From NCBI GenBank assembly GCA_947846985.1, contig CANTUZ010000002.1, positions 149,291,889 to 149,355,888 on the forward strand: a DNA stretch of 64,000 bases. The letters are read 5' to 3'. This stretch comes from Fratercula arctica (lineage: Eukaryota > Chordata > Aves > Charadriiformes > Alcidae). A program made the translations under genes and the position numbers. Positions 23,301-35,100 of this stretch are shown here, piece by piece (positions within the stretch are counted from its first letter, which is position 1; every line of letters starts with the position of its first letter). The notes beneath the pieces were generated by a model, which worked only from the letters and a program-made list of their open reading frames with translations, had not been told where the DNA came from and searched no databases.

Positions 23301-26300
23301 CACTGGTGAGAATTCACGCAGCCCAGTTGCAGGCATATGGCTGTTGTGCTCAAGTAAGCACATTAGTTTAACTAAATTTCCTAGATAGTCACTACAGTTA
23401 ACTAAAGTGGTCTGCAACACCTACTAGATAAAACTGTCTCTCTGTTGACTACAGAAAGACTGGGGAAATGGGACTTCTAACCTGGATGCAAATATTTTTA
23501 GTTAGGTTAATTACTGCCAATGGAGTCTATAAAAATGAAAACATTCATCTGAGAATAGACTGAAGCAATTTTACCTACTTTGGTGTAAGCCATTTATTCC
23601 AGCTGTGGAGACTGAATTGAAGCTGTGGTATGAGCAAAGATGGATAATTTTGTAAATTTATGGACATATTCCGTCCTCTTTCAAAACAGGATTTACAAAA
23701 TACCTGCATTCTTACAAAGGCACATAAATTACTTGTACTTATTCAAGGCACCTAGACATATTTTGCAACTCTTCTCAATACCTTGGGCAAAGAATTCTTA
23801 GTAAGTGTGGCACAAAGCAAAGCCTACAGATAGAGGACTTAACAAAACTAGGACAATCAGTACCACAAAACAACATATTCAAGTGTTTGTGTGTATTTGT
23901 GGGTGCATATATACGGCTACATGTTTATTCAAAACTCAAGATACGTTGACCTGTCAAAGTTTTTAAAAAGTCACCATGGAGGGCTGAATGTCATTTGTTA
24001 TGTCATATGCAGACTCAAAGCCTCTTTTTCAAAAGTATTGTCTTCTTCCAGAATGTCAGTGTTCTGCCCGGTTATAAAAGTTTGCCTTCTGTCCAAGGAA
24101 TGTCTGTTCAGCTTAATCATGCTTGAGTCTCTTGGAAAATAAACCAGAAAACTGCACATTAACATCTAAGCTTTTTGTTCTGTTGTTTCTTCTCCTGCTT
24201 CTTTTCTTTCCCACAAAGTACTTTCTCTGGTTTTGATGAAGACGGCAGCATGCACCAGAAGTATTCAACTAGAATTGCTAGTACTCTCACTTGGTTATTT
24301 TCCTAGCAAGTAAGTATCATGTTCCTAACAGGCAATAATTCTGTTCATCTGTGGCACTTCTAAGATGATTTGTGAAATTATGTTTTTGGAGGAGTTCTTA
24401 AAAGAAATTTGGAAATCTTCAGACAAAAGGCAGTACTACCTCTGCTATCTGGATCCTGTCCCAACAGAGAAGGAGTGACAGTTAGCCTAAAGTTCTTCAA
24501 TGATAGTTCCCAGCCTTATGTTTTAGTAAGCTATGTATTTTCCTCTTCTTCGGTCCTCAAACAGGGAGTGGTGTCCTTCATCAAAGCAGCACCTTTTTGC
24601 TATGTTCTCTTTAATCCAGAATTACTCTTCGGTTCTGTTGCTTCACACCAAGCTCCTACAGCAAAATAGCCAGTGCAATGCATGCAAACAGGTAAGCAAT
24701 TCTACATCTTATACAGTATAGCAATTCCATACCCAATCAGCATGGCCTTGAGTTATAACCAAGGGTGGGAAAGAGGTCAAAAGATCACACACTCTGTGTG
24801 GCAACATCAGATTGCCAAAATTAGTGTAAATATTAGGAATAACCCTGCCAGGAATTTAAATGTGTCTTTAAGACATTTTGATGTCTATAATGAATGCATA
24901 CATATAAATGATCTAAAGGTGACTTAGGTCACCTCAGGTGCCTTGCAAGAGGCTGAAAACTAAGTCACTGGAAGGGTAGGAAACTAAACGCAGTGCGAGA
25001 GTCCAAAGCAACTAACTTAATTAGTAGATTATCTGTTCTCTTTGATGTTTGTCATCTGTTTTGGGAGATATTAAGCCAGATTGAACTTCTGGCTTTGTAA
25101 TTGCTGCAGGAAAATTGTACCAAGTGTTTACCAGGCCCCCTATACCAGCTTGCATAGCAAAGGCTTTGGTCTTAGTTACTTAGTCAAAATTTACATTTCC
25201 CATACCAATGCATATTCTTCAGACTTCATACTGGAAAGTTCCAAAATCTGGGTGGGCCACCATGCTTGCTAGAACATCCCCATTGTGTTTGAGACTGGAT
25301 TTCATTTAAGTTCTGTCTCTTCTGTCTTGCAAAGGATAATACATGTGGACATCTTATGTTAGATGAAAAAAGAGCATCCTATGAATTGGCTGAGAGAAAA
25401 CTGTTCAAGACCAGAGCCAGGCTAATCCTATTCAGGAATGCTTTCCTCACTTCTAGGACAATCTCAAGATCTGCCCATAAGGAAAGGATAATTTGGTTTT
25501 ATTCCATCTTTGTGCTACCCCATAATCAGATCTGCAAGGATATGCTGGAGGTGGCTTCATCTGCTTCGGTTAAATCTGCATCCCATAAACTCTGTTCCCT
25601 ACCACTGGTGCTTTCCTTAAAAGCCATTAATCTAAGCTCAGCTCAATGGTTTCTCCTCCCTCCACCAGCCTAGTCAACAGACTCTGAAAGTCCCTACTTT
25701 TACCTTATATGGGAAGACAACCCTTAATAGGTCCTCTATACTTCCTCAACCATAAGAACCTGTCGATATTCCTTTTATAGCATGGTCCAGTCTGACAGCA
25801 GAAACTCCAAGTCAACATCTGCATAGTTGCAGTGTGAACACAGGTAAAACATTTTGCAGTAGATGAAGGGCTGTGAACACAAGCATCATTTCAGACTCTT
25901 GTCAAAGACTGCTTTCAGCCATGAGATGATAACCAGACTTTCAAACTTACTAAGCAAGCAGAATAATACACGATGACTGCCAGTATCACTTCACAATATG
26001 CTATCTGCTACAGGCATGGGCAGTAGCTCGACTATGCTGGCTTATTAACTATGCTAGACTGAAGGTAGAGCTTGGGTTGCACAGTCTGAAGCAACCACAG
26101 GTCTCTTATAATTTTACTCAGATATCTATAGCTTCAAAAGATCATTATAGCAGTCAGGAATACCCAGATTTGGGTGTCCTGGCCAGGACCTTTTGAAATA
26201 CAAAAAACTAAACTGTCTGCTGAGCAGTACCTCCAGCCACTTCAAAACACCAGAACTCGCATCAGAGGGACACGTGACAGCCCAGGGGTGTCACAAACAG

Positions 26301-26699
26301 TAAGAACAGTGTCCAAAATAGTGTCTGGGGCTAAAGTAGGAAAATGAATGCAGAGGAAACCAGGGATCAGTAATCTAAAACTTTCAGGAATTCTACCTTC
26401 AATATGGTTAGTGCCCCTATTGTTTTTTTCTTTTTAAATCTTTTTTCCTAATATCCTTTGGAAGATTGGCAGTTTCACTTAAATTTGAAGGCAGATGCAT
26501 CATGATTAAGCAAGACACTACAGTGATTCAGCTCGCAGCCAGGAAAGCACTAAATCTATACATAAATCTTGAACAGAACTGGTCCCAATACCAAGCCTTA
26601 AAGGCCTTTCATTTTTTGCTTTCTGCCAGAAACTTCTCCTTCACATAAATTTACGCTATCTGTATGTTGCCACAGAGATCATTATTAAGCCTCTTCACC
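20310..26699. other. Unique non-coding stretch
   Basis: I recognise no gene or clear repeat. A frame of 131 codons at 22000-22395 is the longest here. It overlaps other open frames in a GC-richer patch and shows no domain. A possible vitamin-D-receptor type DR3 site lies at 24917-24931. A good donor-like CAG-GTAAGC occurs at 24688, but the sequence before it carries stops in frames I tried. Confidence 0.55.
24917..24931 (+). promoter_or_regulatory. Candidate DR3 nuclear-receptor element
   Basis: AGGTGA, three bases (CTT), AGGTCA: a direct repeat with three-base spacing, the arrangement bound by vitamin D receptor/RXR. The same bases form an inverted repeat AGGTGAC-TTAG-GTCACCT at 24917-24934. 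This is an isolated motif match with no promoter context. Confidence 0.25.
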
Positions 26700-26815
26700 T
26701 ATCTGATACTGATGCCGTCACTGATGACCTTGTTCACCAGCTCCCTGAGAGCTATTTTGTCAAATGTTTTGCTGAAGTCCAAATAAATGATGTCAAGTCT
26801 GTCTCCTCCTGTTAT
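26700..26815 (-). mobile_element. Ancient LINE (CR1/L3-like) reverse-transcriptase fragment
   Basis: Read on the minus strand, the segment encodes a stretch that includes DIIYLDFSKTFDKIA, with YLDFSKTFD at 26759-26785. This is RT motif A of CR1-clade LINEs, usually YLDFSKAFD, with its catalytic aspartate kept. A plausible continuation (LRELVNKVISDGI) follows. No other CR1 domain is visible on either side, and there is no octamer tail. Divergence and isolation point to an old relic. I cannot tell CR1 from L3 or another CR1-clade family. Confidence 0.6.
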
Positions 26816-29800
26816 CAGTCAAGTCACTGATTACCTCTCCAAAAGAAAAAAAATAATCTGAAACATCTAGCAAGATATATGTTCATTTGGTGTTTGCTCA
26901 AAATCTCTTTCCCTCTGAACACTTAGACCATTTCTTCTTTGACCTGGCTCATAATACCTGGATGTTCTTCTCCTACTGGGTATTCAAAGGCAGCTACAGT
27001 AGCGCCTGAGAAAGTTCCTGAGGGAAAAGGGAGAAATCAGTCAATAAGAGACACAGTAGGCAGAGTGTTCAAGGCCTCAGAGATAAGATGTTATTTCTGA
27101 TTTTGCCACTGGCCGACCCTGGAATCTTGGACAGAACAACTTGTAGGATTGTAATTTTCCTCTCAATCTTCTCTTGGTTTTAAAGTTTTGCTCTCTGGAG
27201 CAAGGATTGTCTTTTATTAGGTATTTGAAAAGTACCTTGCAGCATAGAATCGAAGTACAACTTGATATCACTGAGTTATATATAACCTACTACACAGAAT
27301 TAATGGTAATAACAAAATGTAGATCAACACAGGGGAATAATAAGATGTAATAATAATAATGAAGTGTAGGTTAAACTATAGAAGAAGATGAAAAGGAGAA
27401 AGTAAGTGTTCTGAGTGGTAAAGTTTGGAAGCTCAGGTCTTACAATTCATACCCTTTAATACAGACGTAAGGCCATAAAATTTTGTCCCCATTGTTCAAA
27501 GCTAAGGAGCAGATCAAGGAAAAGACTTTTTGTAAGGATTTCCTTGGAATTTTCTTTACAAACACAGGATTAAGAAAACAATCTTTGCCACAGCAGAGGG
27601 GGAATCAGACCCAAATCTCTGTGAAATAGCCTCTGATTTATTTATTTTTTATGATTTTTCTTCCTGAGTGACTCTGATACATCTGTAAAGATTGACTTAA
27701 ACCCTCTGTTTTCCTTTATGACCATGCACGCTATTCTCTTCTGCTATGTTCTGCTTTCAAACCATTTAAGTTCACACAGAAGAATTCTTTTTATTTTTAT
27801 GGAGTAATTTGCTACGCAGAGGCTGGTCTTTTCATTTTCAGATTTCTAATGTTTTCAAGTATCTAAAACAGGAGGGGTTTTTTTTCCACTTTATGGAAAA
27901 AAGCCACGCTGGCAGATTTCAGGACTTAATTTCTTTATAACAATAGATTTAATACAAAACACATTTTTATTGTAATAAAAAAATAAATAAAGGAAGCAAT
28001 ATGCATTTGAAAATTCTGCCAAACAAGGCAATGTTTATTTATTCTTAACAAGAACATCTAATATATTTTTATGTTGGTATAGACTTTTTATACGTATTAC
28101 ATTTAGATATACGTGTGAGTATATACACAACGACTGCAATTTAATTTGATTTAACTATAAAGGCCTCTGTATCTAGCCCATCAGGCTAGAAATAAGATTT
28201 ATATTTAGGAGCTCTGTATGCTATTATTCCTTTTTTGTTGTTCTTTGGCTAATCATTGTGATTTTTTTTTTTTCTTGTTATTGGAAGTTGTCTTTTTTTC
28301 CCCGGGATCATTAGTCCTACCTTGTTGAATAATATTGGTGCTCTTCCTGTGGTCCAAATACAATAGAAAGGGTTAGCGTCTTCCTCAAAGACAAAACAAT
28401 TCAATTTTCTGAATAACCATTAATATATAGTCATTAATTTTGTTGGAAACTAGCCTCCCATTGACTTTCATAAAAGTTAGCCTTAAGAGAACAAGAGACT
28501 TGAGGAATCTTTAGACTCAAGTTTCTTCAATGCTAGGCTTCTTTGCCAATAGGGTTGCACAAATATTTTGAGCTCATCCAAATCTTAGTGAAATGTACCC
28601 ACTGACTTCACAATTCCTGGGCTCAACACCTTTGGTGACCATATACCAGGCAGTAACGATATCGCTCAAAGTAATAGATACTTTTTCAAAATGATGTACC
28701 ACTACAGTAATGAAAGAAATCTAATTCATTTGACAGTTTAGTAAATATTACAAATCTACAGGAATCAATAGACCTCATTATACCTGAAGGCTGGGTGCAT
28801 TGGTAATAGAATGGAAGAATCACCACTGAATCGAATCCAACATTGCTCGTTAGTGGTAGAATTTTGCTACCATCTGACCTGGAGGTATTTGAAACAGGTA
28901 AGCAGTCTTAAATCTATTTTTTGGTTTCCTGGTAGACAGAAGATATTGGATCTTTCCAGTATCAGGAGTGGCATCTGTCAGAACATAAAAGTTATTGGAA
29001 GTGATTGCCAAAAGCAAGAGCAACTGATAGCATCACCTTAACTACAAAAATGTCTTCTGATTCCTTAGTTTGCCCAGCAGAGAATGTGAAAATGTCTCTT
29101 TGCTAGGCACGGTCACCTAATTAGCCCTTGAAGGAATGGGGACAACAAGGCCCACCTGTCTTGTAGTGTCCACCTATTGTAAATAGGCCCTTTTAGAGGA
29201 TTATCAACTCCATCTTAAAAGCAGGTATGTGTGTGTTCATGTTATTTTTATTGGAAGCATATTTAAAAAATTAATTGCTGCTGCAAACTTTCTAACTGCT
29301 AGATTAAATTTTCTGGTGACCTAGCCTGATATATAGGCTACATAGAATGTATAGGAACACTAAAGTGTAATATAAATCAATATGAACCCTAGAGAGTGAT
29401 TGCCTTCCCTCTAAGATAATACTACAGTAAATTCAGTAACTTGTCTTCTTATTGCAAAGGAATACATTGCAGCGGGAGGTAAACTGGGTGGAAAATAACT
29501 TTCCTGTTCCAGGAAAGTTTTTGAAATTGCAAAATTCACATTCTACACTGAGCCAAACCCAAGACCTTTCAATTTTTTTGTATTTTTTCCATGGGAAAAT
29601 AAGAAGAAAACATGATCAGAATAGCTGCAAGTCCAGTAATTTAGGACCTTCCTCTGGGACATGGGAAACCCAGGTCCAAGTCTACGCTGTGAAGTAATCT
29701 AAACAGGGACTTGAATTTCATTCTCCCACATCCTGGGAGATGTGCATAACAGTCAGGTTACCAGTGGTTCTGGCTCAATCTCTTTTTGATCAGAAATTCC

Positions 29801-32029
29801 ACAGTAGACTCCAAAAAAACTTTCCTGTCTAAATGGCATGTACTTTCCACAGAAAGGCTGGATATTGATGGACCGACATATTTTAACAAGAAATCACTTT
29901 GCTGAAAAAAAATGCAATCTAACTGAAGATAACAGCTCTTAGATGTAATGAAAAATTATGTTCCTTACCACACTCAGTCCTTAGTGTTTTGGTGGCCCAC
30001 TGTGCCAGAATAGCGGGGTTAGTCTTTGTGTTCTGATCATTTTACCAATTTGGGTAATTATTTTCCCCCCATCTAAGTTTAATCTTACATTTCAATTGGA
30101 TACAGGATTATTCTTCATTTCATGACTTAAACTATAATGTACTGTTGTTTTGTACTGTTAAACAGCTGCTTAGCTCTGCGAAAATAAGAACCATGTGTTC
30201 CACCCCAGAGGTGGCTGGCATTTCAGTGGTAAATGAATTCATCCTTGCTTTTTAAACTGTTTTTGGATTCAAGTGTTATGTAGATATAAGATATTTATTG
30301 TTTCAGTTTTATTAAGCCTTGCTCCCAGCTAAGAGGACTACAGCCAGAATCTGGAGAAAGGACCACCCCTTATGATCAATAATAGGTCAACATAGGATTC
30401 AAAGAATTCCTCCGTGGTAGGTAACTAAAAACATATTAGGCAAAAAAAAGTATCTTCAGAGAGCTAAGTCTACAAGTGACGGAAGAGTGTGACAGCTTTC
30501 TGTCTCTAGAAAACACAGGATCATTAATCATGAAAAGATAACCTCAAGACCTTTGATTCAAGAACTTCTAATTTACAAGTCACCCAGACTCAAGATGTAA
30601 AAGGCAGCAATCATATTGATAGCATTAGTCTTGTTCTTCTCCAACATGAAAACATTTATAATCACTCCATGGAGCATTCCTCTGAAAAAATATTGTCCTC
30701 TTGAAAAAGACTTCCATAGAAATCTGTTGAATCTCCATAGGAAGTCATCCTCAGGAATGGAGCTTGGAGCTTATGAATTCTTCATGTCAAAAGTGTTGCG
30801 AATAGACTACTTTCCAGTGATGCAGTTGCATCTAGTTAAATTCATAAACCAAAGGCCTTCAAAATTATAGAAATTCTGAGTTACTGCAGTAAAAATTGAA
30901 TTAGATCTGTAGGCTGTGGCTAGACCTACTCACAATAAATCGATATCACTCAGAACCTCTGTGGCCACCTCCCTTCAGACCATACTTCTGAGTTTCTGAA
31001 AACTGAAGAGGCAATAGAAAGAATATAATAATACAGTTGGGCCTTGCCATAATACAGAAATAAAACATAATAACAACACACGTTTGTATTTAAGAGCTGC
31101 AAAGCTCTGGTCAAAAGGTCTTGACACCATAATGCAAAGTGCTAATAGCAGTTTTCAAGTATGCTTTGGCCCAAACACAAACAGAGCTCTCATCAACAAC
31201 CAGGATCATACCAAGAGCTCTTTTGCAGATGCAGAAGTGCTGGGAAGCTTCATCCTCTGCTGGAGTGAGGGACTGCTCAAGGCAACGAGTTTCATGGCAG
31301 AGAGAGGCTTTGTGTGCCAGCAGCTCTGGCTGGCTGCAAGGCCAGCAATGAATATTCAGGCCTGCCAACTGCGACTGGTCATGATAAAAATGCAGAATAT
31401 GGCTTGATGAAGGAACTGTGTATCGATCTAAGAGGAAGAGAAACAGAATAAAGAAACTGCCTGCTCTTTTTTCTTAGAGAATTAGACAAAATCTGAATTT
31501 ATGCACTTTTTTTAAAAGTAGAGATAAAAACAAGTACATAGGTGTCTCCTCTCATCAATGACTACTCCTAAAAGATGGATATTTTTGAATCTTAACTGAC
31601 TACACTACACATGAAGTAAAAATCTTTTTTTTATTTATGAAATACATCTAATGCAGTCCATTAGTCAGTTCAGTTGAAAACTCACACAAGGGTGATGAAA
31701 AACACCACCACTTTTCTCCCTCTTAGCAAAGTAAGCCATCATCATACCTATCATTTTCTGGAAGCCTCCAGTCACACACCAGAGAAATCCCGCAGACATA
31801 CTTTACATTAACTTATGCTGATTTACTTCCATATGTATCTTAACTTCAAAAAATTGTTGTTAAATTTAAGATTATCTATATTTTCAATGTGTCATTTCCT
31901 TGGACAAATTGGAAAGAAGCACCTGTATTTTTGGCAATTTCATGCTATTTGAACCACTCATAGATCATTCGTTCTGAAAGACCATCTAACACATCCAGAT
32001 GTGAACTGAATCAAAGTTATATCCTACCT
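26816..32029. other. Unique non-coding stretch, strongly AT-rich at 27.6-28.3 kb
   Basis: No gene seen. The part at 27620-28300 is rich in AT but not simple repeat: many mixed words such as ATATGCATTTG and TTTATACGTATTAC. That is a texture often seen in conserved non-coding elements, though this is only an impression. A CAG-GTAAGC donor-like site at 28898 follows a short open frame, but no acceptor or known protein supports an exon. A frame of 107 codons at 31084-31407 has open shadows on both strands and no domain. Confidence 0.5.
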
Positions 32030-32110
32030 CGGTAATCCTCAAACTGTGTTCAGTGGCCCACATGTGGTTCATAAGGCCACAGCAAATCCTAAGCAGCTGA
32101 CCTGCAAATT
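32030..32110 (+). mobile_element. Possible hAT DNA transposon end
   Basis: CGGTAATCCTCAAACTGTGT followed by 'tcagtggcccacatgtggttcataaggccac' resembles the end of many vertebrate hAT elements. Those begin CAGTGGTTCTCAAACTGTGG and continue with 'cggccc...' blocks. I cannot find the matching inverted end or an 8-bp duplication, so this is a weak call based on one end only. Confidence 0.3.
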
Positions 32111-35100
32111 TATGTTAAAAAAATATTTTCTATTTTCAATTGATAATGCAGAGAGTACACAAAAACTGCAAAGGACAGTTTACCCAAAGGTGTTTCAGCC
32201 CACTGCCCTATTTGTTTAAAGACAGAAGGCCAAACTTGCATCTTTGCAAGTTGATCTGTGTACATCTAGAAATGTGTGTCTAATAATCACGGACATTTGT
32301 AAGCTATATGTATGTATAAGGGCTGATTCCATTTTCAGTTGTGCAATCTCATTAACTCAAATGGATTTGTAGAGCTTTAATTGGGGTCAGAATCTGTCCT
32401 AGATAATATTATTGAAATGTTTGGAAACATCTTCACATACTGTTTATTTTTATTTTACAAAGAACAATGTGGTTCTCTGTTCCAGTTTCAAATCAAAAGT
32501 AGTAGGGTGCAACTTTACTGACATCAATGGAATCGCAATTACTTACAGCAGGTCTGAATTTATCCCTGTACATCTATATTCATTTAGCCTTTCTCCCCTG
32601 GGGAGAGGAAGAAGGAACTGAAATGTGACAGATATTTGTCATATTGCCTAATGCACTACTGGAAGAAGATCAGATGCTATGCTGATGAATATGGTATAAA
32701 TGAACCTTTACAGAAACTGAAATGTTCACCAATAAGCATGAAGGGACACGCAGGGTGTCTTCAGATGACTTTTTCTTCTTCACTGAGGGACTGCCACTGT
32801 CAAAGCCACCAAGAACACATGGTGTTCAATAACCAGACACCTGCTCTATATTGTTGTCTACGATCTACATAAAGTTAGCAACACAGCTTGCCATGAATGG
32901 AGATTTGTATTCCAGAGTGAGTAGTAATTAGTTCTTTTTACGTGTAGTGTCTTTTTTAAGACAACTCAGTATACGTCTTGTTAATTTGCTCGTTATGAAG
33001 TGGATGAAAATGTTCATCTCATCTGTGAATACCGATTATTCTTCATCTTAAATGAGGTAATGTCAGTAAGACAGAGAATCTCATCTTTATTTATATTTGT
33101 TTCAGTAGCAAGTTAGGCATGTACGATGCAATATTTTCAAACGTATTTTGAAAGTGGGTGCTATTTTTCTTCTACTTCTTCAAATCAGTGATTATTTCTC
33201 TGTTTAGGAAAATGCTAGGAAATAATTTATGTAAAAAATTGAAAGCGAAATCAAACATAAAAGGCTACAGGTTCTTTCTGATCTAATGTGATTTACAATC
33301 AGGAAAGAGTTATTGTGGACTACCTCAGTGCCCACTGCAGCTAGGAAAACTGGTTAAGCTATTGATAACAGCTGAAGTAAATTACTTGCACTGTTTCCTT
33401 CTATTCTGACTTTATTCCTATTCTCTCATTATTTTTGCAAATAGATCTTGTCCCTGTAAAAGTGAACAAAAGTATGGTATTACCTCAGCGTGATCCTAGA
33501 GGATGTGAGGTGACCTTAAGCTTCCTGCTTAATCTCAGCACACAATAGAAAAAAAGAGACTGGGCAGATTATTCTTATTATTTATAATTGTAGTCCAAAA
33601 ATTTTGATTGTGGGAATTAAATCACACAGATTGAGATAGACTGAAGCCAGCACTTCATATCCAAACAGTATCACTTTGAGAAAAAATTCCAATATGTATC
33701 TGAGAAGTATTTCATTTACACAATCTCACCATTACAACAAAAACATTTCAAAATATAATATTTTCATCTGACAGAAACAAATCCAAAAGCCATTTATTTT
33801 AATTTAATAATTGTTCCTATACAAGCATAAGTCCTACACCTTTGTCTGATAGGACTCACAGATATTTAGAGCATTTGATTTTATGAAGAACACTTTGTCT
33901 TTACAATACCTCCTTGTTTCCTGTCTTCTTCCACCCCACCCCAAAAATAAACAAACAAAAAACTTAAGGCTTATGAAATTTTCCATTAACGCATCTTCCC
34001 AGCATGGTGTTCCACATGGCCTACTGTTATTAATTGTCTCCATGTGAGAAGACACAATCATTAGAATAACACCGTAATCGTAAGGTGGTTTTTATTCTTC
34101 TGATTCATTGAAAATTTGTATCACTCTGTATATCAGTGTCAGGTGACTGACTAACATGTCAAAAGAACACAGCTGAGCGGGAAAAGGTCAGACTCTTTTG
34201 TGATTATGCAAAACACCCCAATGATTCTACAGCATTTACTAAACAAACAGATTTTCTTCAATATTTCATCAATCTTCTGCTTAATTTTAAACACAGAAGT
34301 TTTGTAAAAACAAAAGCAGTTCATAATGCCTTATAGGAGGGGAAAAAATACCCAACTTCATTTGACCAAAATTTCAGTAGGAATTTAAGTAAACCAAATG
34401 CAGTTACACAGCCAGAAGTCACCTGAGTTGCGTTCAGTGCATCCCAACTTTTGCTGTTAGTGGTCATGCAGATGTAAATTAACATAAGTACTAAGATGGT
34501 AGCACCATATTCCCTTAATTGCCTTCCCTTGGCAGAAGTTCAATACTCATTTAAAGAGATGGTTATTATTGATCAATACACCAATCTCACTTTAATACCC
34601 AGCCCTCCCTTGAAAATCTTCCTACCCAAAATTGATCTGGACAGATAATGCTCATGAACTCTAGCAAGACCACACTGTAATTAAAAATGCCGAAAACTAA
34701 TTAAGTTCAAATGAAACGTCTGAAATATTTGAGAGAAGCAGAGAAGATTCAGTATTCTGTTCAACTGATTGATCTGTGAGTTCTTCTCCCTTTCCTCAAT
34801 GTTGTTTGTATTAGCTCTGATGAATAAGTTTTAAAAGATAACAAGCTAGGCCAAAAGTTATCACTGAGCATTACATGGCAGAAAAGAGGATGAATTAGGA
34901 ATTATTACGCAGGCTGTTTCAACTCTGAGTGTATATGTGTCCACCAATATTTAACCTCAGATCTAAAGTAAACGTGAAGGCATTGAAATCTAAGAAACTG
35001 GTGATCTGCCTCACGCTAGAACATCAGTTTGCCAATATTCTTGGGTGTGAACATGATCTTTAGACTAGAAAATGACCATGTCTTTATTCAGGAGTCAAGT

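Noticed and set aside
24600..24693. Sequence before a CAG-GTAAGC donor-like site
   Set aside because: A TAG stop lies in the longest frame and there is no suitable acceptor; a single donor match is not enough.
27420..27640. Weak similarity to old L2/MIR wording
   Set aside because: Only scattered words agree, with no continuous core, so it cannot be told from chance.
28811..28898. Open segment before a CAG-GTAAGC donor-like site
   Set aside because: The only nearby acceptor lacks a pyrimidine tract, and the translation matches nothing I know.
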